Source of the DNA: Chloroflexota bacterium
GTDB taxonomy: Bacteria; Chloroflexota; Anaerolineae; Aggregatilineales; Phototrophicaceae
Reading direction: 5' to 3'
Assembly (NCBI GenBank): GCA_026709625.1
Contig: JAPOSR010000008.1
Coordinates: 1-46,734, forward strand
Length of the DNA: 46,734 nt
Part shown: in pieces, positions 25,416 to 34,848 of the stretch
Layout of the letters: every line of letters begins with the position of its first letter
Numbering within the stretch: the first letter of the stretch is position 1
Translations under genes and position numbers: made by a program
Notes under the pieces: model-generated
What the model saw: the letters and a program-made list of their open reading frames with translations, nothing else
What the model was told of the DNA's origin: nothing
The model's database searches: none

Positions 25416-26639
25416 CTAATCATACAAGGGCTTGGCCGCAAGCTGCTGGACATTTTCTCGGGCTGGCTCTTTGCTGTAGAGGCTGCGCAGCTTCTTGGCG
25501 GCATCCGCCAGCGCCTCCACGGCATAGTCGATATCGCCAGGTGTCGTGCTCATTCCGACAGACAGCCGCAAGCCGCACCTGGCTTCGGTTGGCGAATAGC
25601 CCACCGCCAGCAAGATCGCGGATGGCGCGGGGTCGCCGACCTTGCAGGCTGAGCCGCTGCTGGCAGCGATGCCGCGCATGTCCAGGTGCATCAGCAAGGC
25701 GTTGGCATCGATGCCCGGCAGCACAAAGCTGGCATGAGACGGCAGCCGCCGCTCAGGGTGTCCACTGAGCTGCGCCCCCGAAACCTCCTGCAAAACGCCA
25801 GTCACCAGTCGGTCGCGCAGCCTGGAAAAGCGCTCGGTGCGCTCGGCATGTTCTTCATGCGCCAATTCCAAGGCTTTTGCCAAGCCAACGATGCCCGCTG
25901 TATTGTGTGTGCCGGCGCGCTGTCCACGCTCATGCCCGCCGCCCGTGATGGCGCTGACGAGTTCGACGCCTTCGCGGATATACAAAATGCCCACGCCTTT
26001 GGGACCATAGAATTTGTGCGCCGACAAGCTGAGCATGTCCACACCCAGCGCGCCCACATCCAGCGTCAGCTGCCCGCCCGCCTGGACAGCGTCGCTGTGA
26101 AAAAGAACCCCTTGCCCGCGCGCGATGCGAGACAAACGCGCCAGATCGTTGATGCTGCCCAGCTCGTTGTTGGCATAAATCACGCTGGCGACCGCCCCGC
26201 CCCGCCGACAAGCCGCTGCGAATGCCGCTGCGTCCACCAAGCCCGCGCGATCGACGGGCGCAAACTCCGCCGTGAAGCCCATCAGCGAATCTAGTTGGTG
26301 GATTGTTTGCGTCACGGCGCTGTGCTCGACCGGCGAAGTGATCAATCGATCCGACCTGCCAAGCTGACGCGAGCGCCAAGCCGCGCCACGAATCGCCAGA
26401 TTGTCACTCTCGCTGCCGCCACCCGTGAAGACAAGCTCCGCCGGCTGGCAATGCAGCAAGGCCGCTACCCGCTCGCGAGCAGCCTCGACAGCGCGTTCGG
26501 CAGCCCGGCCACCTTGATGCGCCGATGAGGAATTGCCATAGACATCGCTGAAAAATGGCCGCATCGCCTGCAAAACGCGGGCGTCTACGGGCGTGCTGGC
26601 CGAGTGATCCAGGTAGACTTGTCGCTGTTCGCGCATCAT
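25416..26639 (-). CDS. iscS: Cysteine desulfurase (IscS/NifS family)
   Basis: A 407-residue PLP enzyme that takes sulfur from cysteine for thiolation and Fe-S assembly. The PLP lysine is K209 (SAHKFYGPKG) and the active cysteine is C332 in SSGSACKVGD. The start YLDHSASTPVD is typical. The mobile-loop sequence is NifS/IscS-like rather than SufS-like, so the symbol is a best guess. Two adjacent ATGs begin the gene without a strong ribosome site. It probably feeds MnmA encoded just downstream; no IscU scaffold gene is nearby. Confidence 0.93.
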   Translation of the reverse strand: MMREQRQVYLDHSASTPVDARVLQAMRPFFSDVYGNSSSAHQGGRAAERAVEAARERVAALLHCQPAELVFTGGGSESDNLAIRGAAWRSRQLGRSDRLITSPVEHSAVTQTIHQLDSLMGFTAEFAPVDRAGLVDAAAFAAACRRGGAVASVIYANNELGSINDLARLSRIARGQGVLFHSDAVQAGGQLTLDVGALGVDMLSLSAHKFYGPKGVGILYIREGVELVSAITGGGHERGQRAGTHNTAGIVGLAKALELAHEEHAERTERFSRLRDRLVTGVLQEVSGAQLSGHPERRLPSHASFVLPGIDANALLMHLDMRGIAASSGSACKVGDPAPSAILLAVGYSPTEARCGLRLSVGMSTTPGDIDYAVEALADAAKKLRSLYSKEPARENVQQLAAKPLYD

Positions 26640-26682
26640 ATCGTTTCGCAGCCGGTTAAGCGGACCTTGCTCTTGGGCGGCT

Positions 26683-26712
26683 ATTCTACCGGATGGCTGC
26701 GCGGCAATTCAA
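26683..26712 (-). promoter_or_regulatory. Sigma-70-like promoter for cysteine desulfurase
   Basis: Minus-strand -35 TTGAAT (26712-26707), an 18-bp spacer and -10 TAGAAT (26688-26683), about 45 bases before ATG 26639. Confidence 0.5.
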
Positions 26713-26778
26713 GCGGGGAGCGCTTCAGGGTTTATTTGATGCGCGTTTGCAGTATCATGGTGCGCGCTTGGACGGCGA

Positions 26779-26805
26779 GAGCGACCCAGAGCGACCCCGA
26801 GCGAC
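26779..26805. repeat. Three GAGCGAC copies with 10-bp spacing upstream of eno
   Basis: GAGCGAC begins at 26779, 26789 and 26799, so three identical 7-mers repeat once per helical turn, 45-70 bases before the eno start. Phased repeats can be regulator sites; they could also be a simple replication-slippage repeat. No inverted symmetry was seen. Confidence 0.5.
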
Positions 26806-26813
26806 ATGGATGA

Positions 26814-28145
<1,332 letters not shown>

Positions 28146-28181
28146 ACTCGGCAACTGCAGCAGCCTGGGGACGGAGCGAGC

Positions 28182-29651
28182 GTGCGACTGAACCTGTACA
28201 GCAAGCATACCAAGATTGTCGCCACGATCGGTCCCGCTTCCTGCGAGCCCGGCACATTGCGCGCCATGATCCGCGCTGGCATGAATGTTGCGCGCATCAA
28301 CTTTTCGCATGGCGACCATCAGACTCACGGACGGACAATTCACCACATTCGCCGCATCGCCGCCGAAGAAGGCACGGTCGTCGCCGTGCTCTGCGATATT
28401 CAGGGTCCAAAGATCCGCATCGGCGCACTGCGCGAAGAATCCATGATGCTGGCAATCGGCGACCGCGTGACGCTGACGACCGACGATGTCATCGGCGCGA
28501 ACGGCATTGTCTCGCTGCCCCATCCCGAATTCGTGCGCGATATTTCGGCCGGCGCCACGCTGCTGCTGGACGATGGCAACTTGCAGTTGGCTGTCAAAGA
28601 GACTGACGGCAAGAGTCTGCGCTGCGAGGTGGTGGTGGGCGGCCCGTTGAAATCTCGCAAGGGCGTTTCTGCTCCCAATGCCCGGTTGACGCTCTCTGCC
28701 ATCACGAAAAAAGACAGCAGGGATATAGAATTTGCCTTGTCAAACGATTGTGACTACATCGCGATGTCATTTGTGCGCAGCGCCAGCGACATACACGAGA
28801 TCAAGGCGCTGGTAAGGCGGCTGGGCGCGCGAGTCTCTGTCATCGCCAAGATCGAAATGGGTGAGGCGCTGGAGAATATCGAAGAGATCATCGCCGTCTG
28901 CGATGGCATCATGGTAGCGCGGGGCGACCTGGGCATCGAGACGCCCGCAGAAGAAGTGCCCTATCATCAGAAGCGCATCATTGACCTGTGCAACGCAGCC
29001 GCCAAGCCTGTCATCACGGCGACGCAAATGCTCGAGTCTATGACCGAGAACCCGCGCCCCACCCGCGCCGAAGCCAGCGATGTCTATAACGCGATCCTGG
29101 ACGGTACAGACGCCATCATGCTCAGCGCCGAGAGCGCCAGCGGCAAGTATCCCGTGCGCGCTGTGGAGGTGATGAGCGAGATCGCCACCATTGCCGAGAA
29201 GAACCTGCCCTACCAAGGCGGCCGAACGCAGCTGATGCAGACAAAGCGGCAGTCCGGCAGCGAACCCCGCGAAGACATGTCAGATGCCATCAGCAAAGCC
29301 ACCTCAGACATATCAGAAGTCATCAAGCCCAAAGCCATCGTCACCACGACCATGTCGGGCTATACAACGCGGCGAGTCGCCAAGGAACGGCCGCGCACGC
29401 CGATATTGTGCATGACGCCCAACGCAACGACGCAGCGGCTGATGACGCTGGTCTGGGGCGTGACCGCGCTGCAAATCCCTGCGTTCACCACCATCGACGA
29501 GATGATCCGCAACATCATCCGCGCCGCGCACAACCACCATCTGGTGACAAAAGGCGACCGGCTGGTGATTATCGCGGGCGTGCCCTTTGGCGTCGATGGC
29601 CAGACGAACCTCATCAAGATTCACACAGTTGGCGAGGCTGGCGAAATCTAG
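28182..29651 (+). CDS. pyk: Pyruvate kinase
   Basis: A 489-residue enzyme making pyruvate and ATP from phosphoenolpyruvate. Signatures are TKIVATIGPAS, ARINFSHGDH, the active-site VIAKIEMGEALENI, the metal-binding MVARGDLGIETP and ATQMLESM. The GTG start at 28182 follows GGAG at a normal distance and gives the usual N-terminus. There is no extra C-terminal PEP-utiliser domain, so this is the standard short form. Its stop directly abuts that of the next, convergent gene. Confidence 0.97.
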   Translation: MRLNLYSKHTKIVATIGPASCEPGTLRAMIRAGMNVARINFSHGDHQTHGRTIHHIRRIAAEEGTVVAVLCDIQGPKIRIGALREESMMLAIGDRVTLTTDDVIGANGIVSLPHPEFVRDISAGATLLLDDGNLQLAVKETDGKSLRCEVVVGGPLKSRKGVSAPNARLTLSAITKKDSRDIEFALSNDCDYIAMSFVRSASDIHEIKALVRRLGARVSVIAKIEMGEALENIEEIIAVCDGIMVARGDLGIETPAEEVPYHQKRIIDLCNAAAKPVITATQMLESMTENPRPTRAEASDVYNAILDGTDAIMLSAESASGKYPVRAVEVMSEIATIAEKNLPYQGGRTQLMQTKRQSGSEPREDMSDAISKATSDISEVIKPKAIVTTTMSGYTTRRVAKERPRTPILCMTPNATTQRLMTLVWGVTALQIPAFTTIDEMIRNIIRAAHNHHLVTKGDRLVIIAGVPFGVDGQTNLIKIHTVGEAGEI

Positions 29652-30182
29652 CTAGTCCAGTTCTTGCGAGGCGACCCAGCGAGCGTCGATCGGCGCGGGC
29701 TCGGCCGGCTGGACATGCCGCGAACTTGTGGGGATCGTGCCATCGGAGGTTGGGGTGATCTGGCTGGTGGCGCAGCGCGGGCAGATATTCCAGGGCAGCT
29801 CCAGCAAATAGCCGCAATCGACACAGGCTTTCTTCAGCCGATGATGACAATGTGGGCAGACCTGCCAACCGGGCTGGACCCGCTGACCACAGCCGGGGCA
29901 GCTCGGACGCTCTTCGATCTCTTGCAGCAGCGCTTCTTCTTCGAGCGACCGCTCGTATACTTCCGACAACGTTTCGCGGGGCCGCAGCAGCACATAGATG
30001 AGCAAGCCCGGCAAGTTTAGGAGGAAAACCAGGCTGCCGACCAGGACAGGCGCAACCGGATCGCGCGAGCGCATGCGCATATCGCGGGATGCCCAGATGA
30101 CGATCGCTAGCCAGAATGCCGCCGCCACCACCGCCGCAAAAACAAACGCGACCAGAAACATGTCATTGAGGCTTTCAGGCAT
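29652..30182 (-). CDS. Membrane protein with double zinc ribbon
   Basis: A 176-residue protein. Two membrane helices occupy residues 9-30 and 43-66. A short acidic coil follows, then two treble-clef/zinc-ribbon units: C95/C98 with C109/C112, and C120/C123 with C134/C137 (CPGC, CPHC, CVDC, CPRC). A polar tail ends the protein. The zinc ribbons would face the cytoplasm and could bind protein or nucleic acid; function unknown. ATG 30182 is chosen over 30203 because AGGAG lies just upstream of it. The next gene upstream on the same strand is 36 bases away. Confidence 0.82.
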   Translation of the reverse strand: MPESLNDMFLVAFVFAAVVAAAFWLAIVIWASRDMRMRSRDPVAPVLVGSLVFLLNLPGLLIYVLLRPRETLSEVYERSLEEEALLQEIEERPSCPGCGQRVQPGWQVCPHCHHRLKKACVDCGYLLELPWNICPRCATSQITPTSDGTIPTSSRHVQPAEPAPIDARWVASQELD

Positions 30183-30218
30183 CGGATCTCCTGCCGAGGT
30201 CATGCAATGTCATTTGTG

Positions 30219-31589
30219 TCAGCCGCCATCCCTGCCAGTGTTTGCGGAAGCGCCGACCAGCAAGATGACCTCGCCAACGACGACATCAAATTGATGGCCA
30301 GAAGCATAAAAAGTGACCGTGTCGATGCGCGATGGGCGATTGGCTTCTGAGATGAGATTCAGCAGATTGTCCGAGTCAAATGTATACCAGACAGCTTGCC
30401 GAGTGTGAATATGATCCTGGATGCAGCTGGCGCAGGTCTTTCGCGCCGCGCCGGTGACATCTTCAGCATAATAAAAGCCGCGCAGCCACGAGCCAGGATT
30501 GTTATAGCTGTCCCGATAATCGATCCTCAGCATCAGAATGCACTCGCTGGCCAAGGAGCCGCAGACACTGAGCGATTGATTTTCGGGGCTGAATGTGGCC
30601 AGGATGCGCATGGTATCGGAGTCGCTGACATCCAGCCCGCCCGGGAAACTCTGCCAGCAGCGCACTTCGCCATTGCTGCGCGCCTGGTTGACCCGCCGCA
30701 AGCGCATGCCCTGCCGCCCTTCAAAGTCAACCCGGCTGTAGGTGCCTGGCGGTGTCTGGCCGGGTGGCGCCAGGCACTCCCAACCAGGCGGCGCTGCGGC
30801 TGAATCTGCGCGTGGCACAACTGGTTCGCCCAAGCTGAAGGTTGGATGGGTTAAGACGTTTTGCAGGGTATCTTGCTGGCTGACGCTGCGGCTGCCCAGG
30901 CGCAGGACCAACTCTTGTCCAGCGCGGGCGCTGCCAGACAAGCCGGCTTCGCCGAGGAAGCGGGCTGTCCCCCGCCCCGACAGGCTCAATAGGCGCACTT
31001 CGTCTTCGCTGGCGCTCAGGCGGTATCTCCCCTTGGCAAGCAGCTGCACATGCACGCCGCCGTCATGCTCGGCAGTATAGATGTCCATTTGCAGGCTGCG
31101 CGCCCCAGCGCCAGTAACCAGAATATCCAGCGCGCCGCGCAAAGAAGCGAACTGGATGCGCTGCGAAAGCTGGCTCCAGTCAAAGCGCGGCGTATTGGCA
31201 GACTCGAAAGTGAGGAAGGTGTTGCCCCGCAGCGTGACCGCAGCCAACAAGGGCGGTTGCTCATCGTCATCAGCCAAGTCATAAAATTGCATGGTCGACT
31301 GAGACTGCGCATCGGTGCTGATGCTGGCTGCTGTGTCGGTGAGGTCGCGCCGATCCCGTTCGACAGCTTCGATCATATCAACGCCGGTGATGCCGACAGT
31401 GCCGATGGCGACTTCCAGCGATACGGGCAGCGCGACCGTCGACTGGAACAAAAATCGATACACGCCGAAGGCGATGCTGATCGTCAGCACGCAGAAACAG
31501 ACAAAAGCGCCCAGCAAGACGATCCAGGCGACGCGCTCGGGATTGGCTGCATCGGCATTGGCGGCTGCCGCCGGGCTCTGGTCGGCCAA
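30219..31589 (-). CDS. Large single-pass membrane protein, unknown function
   Basis: A 456-residue protein. One membrane helix (about residues 20-50) precedes a large extracytoplasmic region. The part around residues 115-245 (VTLRGNTFLTFES ... ALDILVTG ... VRLLSLSGRGTARFLG) is reminiscent of FecR-like beta-helix domains, but this is weak. The C-terminal 180 residues contain six cysteines and a beta-sandwich-like pattern that I cannot name. TTG 31589 is the start; GAGG lies seven bases upstream. The zinc-ribbon gene is downstream on the same strand. Confidence 0.72.
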   Translation of the reverse strand: MADQSPAAAANADAANPERVAWIVLLGAFVCFCVLTISIAFGVYRFLFQSTVALPVSLEVAIGTVGITGVDMIEAVERDRRDLTDTAASISTDAQSQSTMQFYDLADDDEQPPLLAAVTLRGNTFLTFESANTPRFDWSQLSQRIQFASLRGALDILVTGAGARSLQMDIYTAEHDGGVHVQLLAKGRYRLSASEDEVRLLSLSGRGTARFLGEAGLSGSARAGQELVLRLGSRSVSQQDTLQNVLTHPTFSLGEPVVPRADSAAAPPGWECLAPPGQTPPGTYSRVDFEGRQGMRLRRVNQARSNGEVRCWQSFPGGLDVSDSDTMRILATFSPENQSLSVCGSLASECILMLRIDYRDSYNNPGSWLRGFYYAEDVTGAARKTCASCIQDHIHTRQAVWYTFDSDNLLNLISEANRPSRIDTVTFYASGHQFDVVVGEVILLVGASANTGRDGG

Positions 31590-31630
31590 GTCCTAACCTC
31601 GTTGGGCATATCTGCGTGGCAAGCTCACTC

Positions 31631-31677
31631 ATTATAGCATTGCGGTTTATAATGACGCGGTGACAATGCGCTATAAT
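31631..31677. promoter_or_regulatory. Divergent promoter region with inverted TATAAT boxes
   Basis: ATTATAGC (31631-31638) and GCTATAAT (31670-31677) form an inverted repeat, giving a perfect -10 TATAAT facing each way. The minus-strand copy is preceded by TGC, which makes it an extended -10. A third TATAAT is at 31648-31653 (plus). Good -35 boxes are not visible. Confidence 0.45.
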
Positions 31678-31717
31678 TATCTCAATTCGCACGGCAGACG
31701 CAGAAGGGACGCTGTCT

Positions 31718-32464
31718 ATGTCTGGTCATAGCAAGTGGTCGACCATCAAGCGCAAGAAGGGGGCGGAAGACGCCAAGCGCGCCAAGATATTTACACGGCT
31801 GGGGCGCGACATCATGGTGGCGGCACGTGAAGGCGGCGGCGACGAAAGCGCAAACCCGCGGTTGAAACTGGCGATCGCCAAAGCCCGCGCAGCCAACATG
31901 CCCAAAGACAATATCGAACGAGCCATAAAAAAAGGCACGGGCGAAATCGCCGGCGGCGAAGTGGTCGAGGTGATCTATGAAGGCTATGGACCAGAAGGCG
32001 TCGCGTATATTGTAGAGATCTTGACCGACAATAAAAATCGCGCGCTGGCTGAGATCAAACACACGTTCAGCAAACACGAAGGCAGCCTGGCCACCAATGG
32101 CGCTGTCGCCTGGCAGTTTGACCAAAAAGGGTATATCACGCTGGCGGACGATGTCGACTTTGATGAAGTGTTCATGGAAGCCGCGGAAGCCGGCGCGGAC
32201 GATGTCGTGGCTGAAGACGACCTGATCATTGTCTATACCCCACGAGACGAGTTTTCGGCTGTCGAACAAGCCTTGACACAAGCTGGCTATCAATTCGAAG
32301 ACTGCGAGCTGCGCTGGTTTCCACAAAACGAACTGGATATATCCAAGAGCAAGGCGTTGCAGAATATACGCTTGATGGAGAAGCTGGAAGAATCGGACGA
32401 TGTGCAGACAGTCGCCTCGAACCTCAACATCAGCGACGAAGTATTGGCTGTCTATGAGTCTTAA
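31718..32464 (+). CDS. YebC/PmpR family transcriptional regulator or translation factor
   Basis: A 248-residue three-domain protein. The start MSGHSKWSTIKRKKGAEDAKRAKIF is diagnostic, with NMPKDNIERAIKKGTG after it and an acidic C-terminal domain. Family members are described as DNA-binding regulators, some near ruvC, and YebC has more recently been linked to relief of proline-rich ribosome stalling. Thr-Pro-rich proteins are encoded here (15877-17532), so that role would be relevant. AAGGGA lies upstream. It is first in the yebC-ruvC-ruvA-thyX unit. Confidence 0.95.
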   Translation: MSGHSKWSTIKRKKGAEDAKRAKIFTRLGRDIMVAAREGGGDESANPRLKLAIAKARAANMPKDNIERAIKKGTGEIAGGEVVEVIYEGYGPEGVAYIVEILTDNKNRALAEIKHTFSKHEGSLATNGAVAWQFDQKGYITLADDVDFDEVFMEAAEAGADDVVAEDDLIIVYTPRDEFSAVEQALTQAGYQFEDCELRWFPQNELDISKSKALQNIRLMEKLEESDDVQTVASNLNISDEVLAVYES

Positions 32465-32467
32465 TCG

Positions 32468-32962
32468 ATGATCTCGCTTGGCATCGATCCCGGCACGGCG
32501 TCGCTGGGCTATGGCGTCGTGCAGGAATTGCCCGATGGCGCGCTGCAGCTGGTGGATTATGGCGTGATTCGCACCGCGGCCAGCTGGGAAATGGCGGCGC
32601 GCTTGCAGACGATCTATGCAGAATTGCGCGAAGTTATCGCGGCGCATCGGCCCGACCGCGCTGGCGTCGAGGAGTTGTTTTTTGCGCGCAATGTCACGAC
32701 AGCGATCAGCGTGGCGCAGGCGCGGGGCGTGACGCTGCTGGCGCTGCATGGCGCTGGCTTGCCTATCGCCGAGCACAAGCCCAACGCGGTCAAGATGGCT
32801 GTCTGCGGCTATGGCGGCGCGGACAAAGCGCAGATGCAAGAGATGGTGCGGCTGTTGCTGAGGCTAGAAAAAACGCCGCGCCCCGATGACGCTGCCGATG
32901 CCCTGGCTGTCGCCATCGCCGACTTGCACAGCTACCGCTTGCGCGACCTGGAAATGGCTTAG
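32468..32962 (+). CDS. ruvC: Holliday junction endonuclease RuvC
   Basis: A 164-residue nuclease that cuts four-way DNA junctions. The acidic residues are visible in GIDPGTASLGYG, GVEELFFARN and DDAADALAVAIAD. Length is normal. It starts four bases after the yebC stop and is followed nine bases later by ruvA. Confidence 0.95.
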   Translation: MISLGIDPGTASLGYGVVQELPDGALQLVDYGVIRTAASWEMAARLQTIYAELREVIAAHRPDRAGVEELFFARNVTTAISVAQARGVTLLALHGAGLPIAEHKPNAVKMAVCGYGGADKAQMQEMVRLLLRLEKTPRPDDAADALAVAIADLHSYRLRDLEMA

Positions 32963-32971
32963 GCAGCGCCG

Positions 32972-33547
32972 ATGATCGCCACATTGGAAGGGCAGCTCGC
33001 CCAGACAGCCGCCGACAGCATGATCGTCACAGTCGGCGGGGTCGGCATCGAGGTCATCGCGCCCTACAGCACCATCGAAAAACTGGACACAGGGCGGGTG
33101 TTTCTGTATACGCGCCTGGTGGTGCGCGAAGATTCGCTGACGCTCTATGGCTTTGGCACGGTCGGCGAGCGCGAACTGTTTGACGCCGCGCTTAAGGTCA
33201 GTGGCGTCGGGCCAAAAATCGCCATCGCCATGCTGAGCACACTGACTGTCGACCATATTCGCAGCGCTGTACTGAACGACCGCCCGGAAGTCATCAGCCG
33301 CGTGCCGGGCATCGGCAAAAAGACCGCGCAGAAAGTTGTGCTGGAGCTGCAAGACAAGCTCACCCAGCGTCTGGATGCCCTGCCGCCCGACCCCGAAGAT
33401 GACACAAGCGGCGAATTGATCGACGCCTTGACCGCGCTGGGCTATAGCATCGTCGAAGCGCAGACAGCCATTCAGCAGCTCCCGCCTGCTGCGCCGGCCG
33501 ATTTGGAAGAGCGGCTGCGGCTGGCGCTGCAAAACCTTGGCGGGTGA
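32972..33547 (+). CDS. ruvA: Holliday junction DNA-binding protein RuvA
   Basis: A 191-residue protein that holds the junction and loads RuvB. It starts MIATLEGQLAQTAAD with an OB-fold domain. Two helix-hairpin-helix motifs follow (LKVSGVGPKIAIAML and VPGIGKKTAQKVVLEL). The C-terminal RuvB-binding domain is present (ELIDALTALGYSIVEAQTAI). It is in an operon with ruvC; ruvB is elsewhere in the window. Confidence 0.95.
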   Translation: MIATLEGQLAQTAADSMIVTVGGVGIEVIAPYSTIEKLDTGRVFLYTRLVVREDSLTLYGFGTVGERELFDAALKVSGVGPKIAIAMLSTLTVDHIRSAVLNDRPEVISRVPGIGKKTAQKVVLELQDKLTQRLDALPPDPEDDTSGELIDALTALGYSIVEAQTAIQQLPPAAPADLEERLRLALQNLGG

Positions 33548-33577
33548 TATGACAAACCTGCGGAGCGAGGAGGCGCT

Positions 33578-34303
33578 ATGGCGGCTGAGTTGATCGGCAA
33601 GCGCGTGCCGGTGCTGGACAAGGGCTGGATCGAGCTGATTGACCTGATGCCGCACCCGGCTTCGGCAGTCAGTGGCGATCTCGCCATCGTCAACGCGGCG
33701 CGCGTCAGCTTCCTCGGCGAAAGCAAAGGCGCTCAGCGAGACAAGCGGCTGCTGTTTTATCTGCTGCGCCACCGCCACACCTCGCCGTTTGAGATGGTCG
33801 AATTCAAGTTTCGCGTGCGCGCGCCACTGGTTGCCTGGTGGCAATGGGTGCGCCACCGCACCTGGAACATGAACGCGCAGTCGGGGCGCTATACGCCTTT
33901 CCAAGAAAACGACTTTTATGTGCCGGATATCTGGCGCCGGCAGAGCGCCGACAACAAGCAAGCCAGCGAAGGCCGCCTGGGCGAGCAAGCCAGCGACGAA
34001 CTGACGCAAAAGCTGCTGACACATTATGAGGAAGGGTATCGCTTGTATGCGCAGGCGCTGGAACGCGGCGTGTCCAAAGAAATGGCGCGCCTCTTTCTGC
34101 CCGGCTTCAGCGTCTATTACACTTGGGTGACCAAGGTCGACGCCCACAACCTGATGCATTTCTTGCGCCTGCGCATGGCCAGCGATGCCCAGTACGAAAT
34201 CCGCGTCTATGCCGAAGCCATCTACCAGCATTTCTTCGCGCCGGCGCTGCCTTGGACAGCCGAGGCATTCCAACAATTCGCTCTCGATGCCGACCAAACT
34301 TAG
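33578..34303 (+). CDS. thyX: Flavin-dependent thymidylate synthase ThyX
   Basis: A 241-residue FAD enzyme making dTMP from dUMP with methylene-tetrahydrofolate. The ThyX motif RHRx7S is at residues 92-102 (RHRTWNMNAQS), followed by GRYT. RLFLPGFSVYYTWVTKVDAHNLMHFLRLR covers the substrate-binding C-terminal part. GAGGAGG lies just before ATG 33578. It is the last gene of the yebC-ruvCA unit and overlaps the convergent globin gene by four bases. No ThyA is seen; Tdk is encoded elsewhere in the window. Confidence 0.96.
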   Translation: MAAELIGKRVPVLDKGWIELIDLMPHPASAVSGDLAIVNAARVSFLGESKGAQRDKRLLFYLLRHRHTSPFEMVEFKFRVRAPLVAWWQWVRHRTWNMNAQSGRYTPFQENDFYVPDIWRRQSADNKQASEGRLGEQASDELTQKLLTHYEEGYRLYAQALERGVSKEMARLFLPGFSVYYTWVTKVDAHNLMHFLRLRMASDAQYEIRVYAEAIYQHFFAPALPWTAEAFQQFALDADQT

Positions 34304-34680
34304 TCGCGGCGATTGATGAGAAATTCTGAGCTGCGGTCGAAGTATTCGCGCATTTGGCTGCGGGCGGGTTCGCCGATGTCGACGCTGTCGATTGCCGCCA
34401 GCATATGCCGCAGCCAGTGATCGCGCGCCTGCTGGTCGATTGCAAAGGGGAAATGGCGCATGCGCAAGCGTGGATGCCCGCGTTCGGCGGAATAATCGCG
34501 AGGCCCGCCGAAGAATTGCACCAGAAACAGCTGCAAATGACGGCGCGGCTCCGCTAGGTCATCGGGATACATGCAGCGCAGAACCGGATCTTTTTCGACA
34601 GCGGCATAAAAGGCATCGGTCAAGCTGTGGATGGCATCAGCCCCGATGATTTCATAGATACTCTGGGGTCGGTAGCTCAT
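34300..34680 (-). CDS. Truncated hemoglobin, group II
   Basis: A 126-residue 2-on-2 globin. It starts with IYEIIGADAIHSLTDAFYAAVEKDP. The glycine pair FFGGP is present, the proximal histidine is H76 (RMRHFPF), and W89 (DHWLRHM) fits the Trp-G8 typical of group II. These proteins bind O2 or NO; detoxification roles are suggested for several. No reductase partner is adjacent. Its promoter overlaps that of the divergent binding-protein gene. Confidence 0.92.
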   Translation of the reverse strand: MSYRPQSIYEIIGADAIHSLTDAFYAAVEKDPVLRCMYPDDLAEPRRHLQLFLVQFFGGPRDYSAERGHPRLRMRHFPFAIDQQARDHWLRHMLAAIDSVDIGEPARSQMREYFDRSSEFLINRRD

Positions 34681-34758
34681 GATTCTCTGCGATGCATCGG
34701 CCGGGTCAACGAATTACGCCGTGTTCGCGGGACTTGAAGAAATCCTCTGCGCTCCACA

Positions 34759-34786
34759 AGCATAGCGGCAAACTATGACTTTACAA
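34759..34786 (-). promoter_or_regulatory. Promoter for the truncated globin
   Basis: Minus-strand -35 TTGTAA (34786-34781), a 16-bp spacer and -10 TATGCT (34764-34759). The -35 overlaps that of the opposite promoter. Confidence 0.5.
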
Positions 34787-34807
34787 TCTTATGGCTGTCG
34801 CTACAAT
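34780..34807 (+). promoter_or_regulatory. Promoter for the double PstS-like protein
   Basis: -35 TTTACA (34780-34785), a 16-bp spacer and -10 TACAAT (34802-34807), about 40 bases before ATG 34849. Confidence 0.55.
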
Positions 34808-34848
34808 CCTGTTTGTGCAGCGGGCAGACATCAGGGACGGCTGAGTAC

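Noticed and set aside
31682..34297. Two long minus-strand frames (31682-32839 and 32864-34297) opposite yebC-ruvC-ruvA-thyX
   Set aside because: All four plus-strand genes are certain and the antisense products show no family features.
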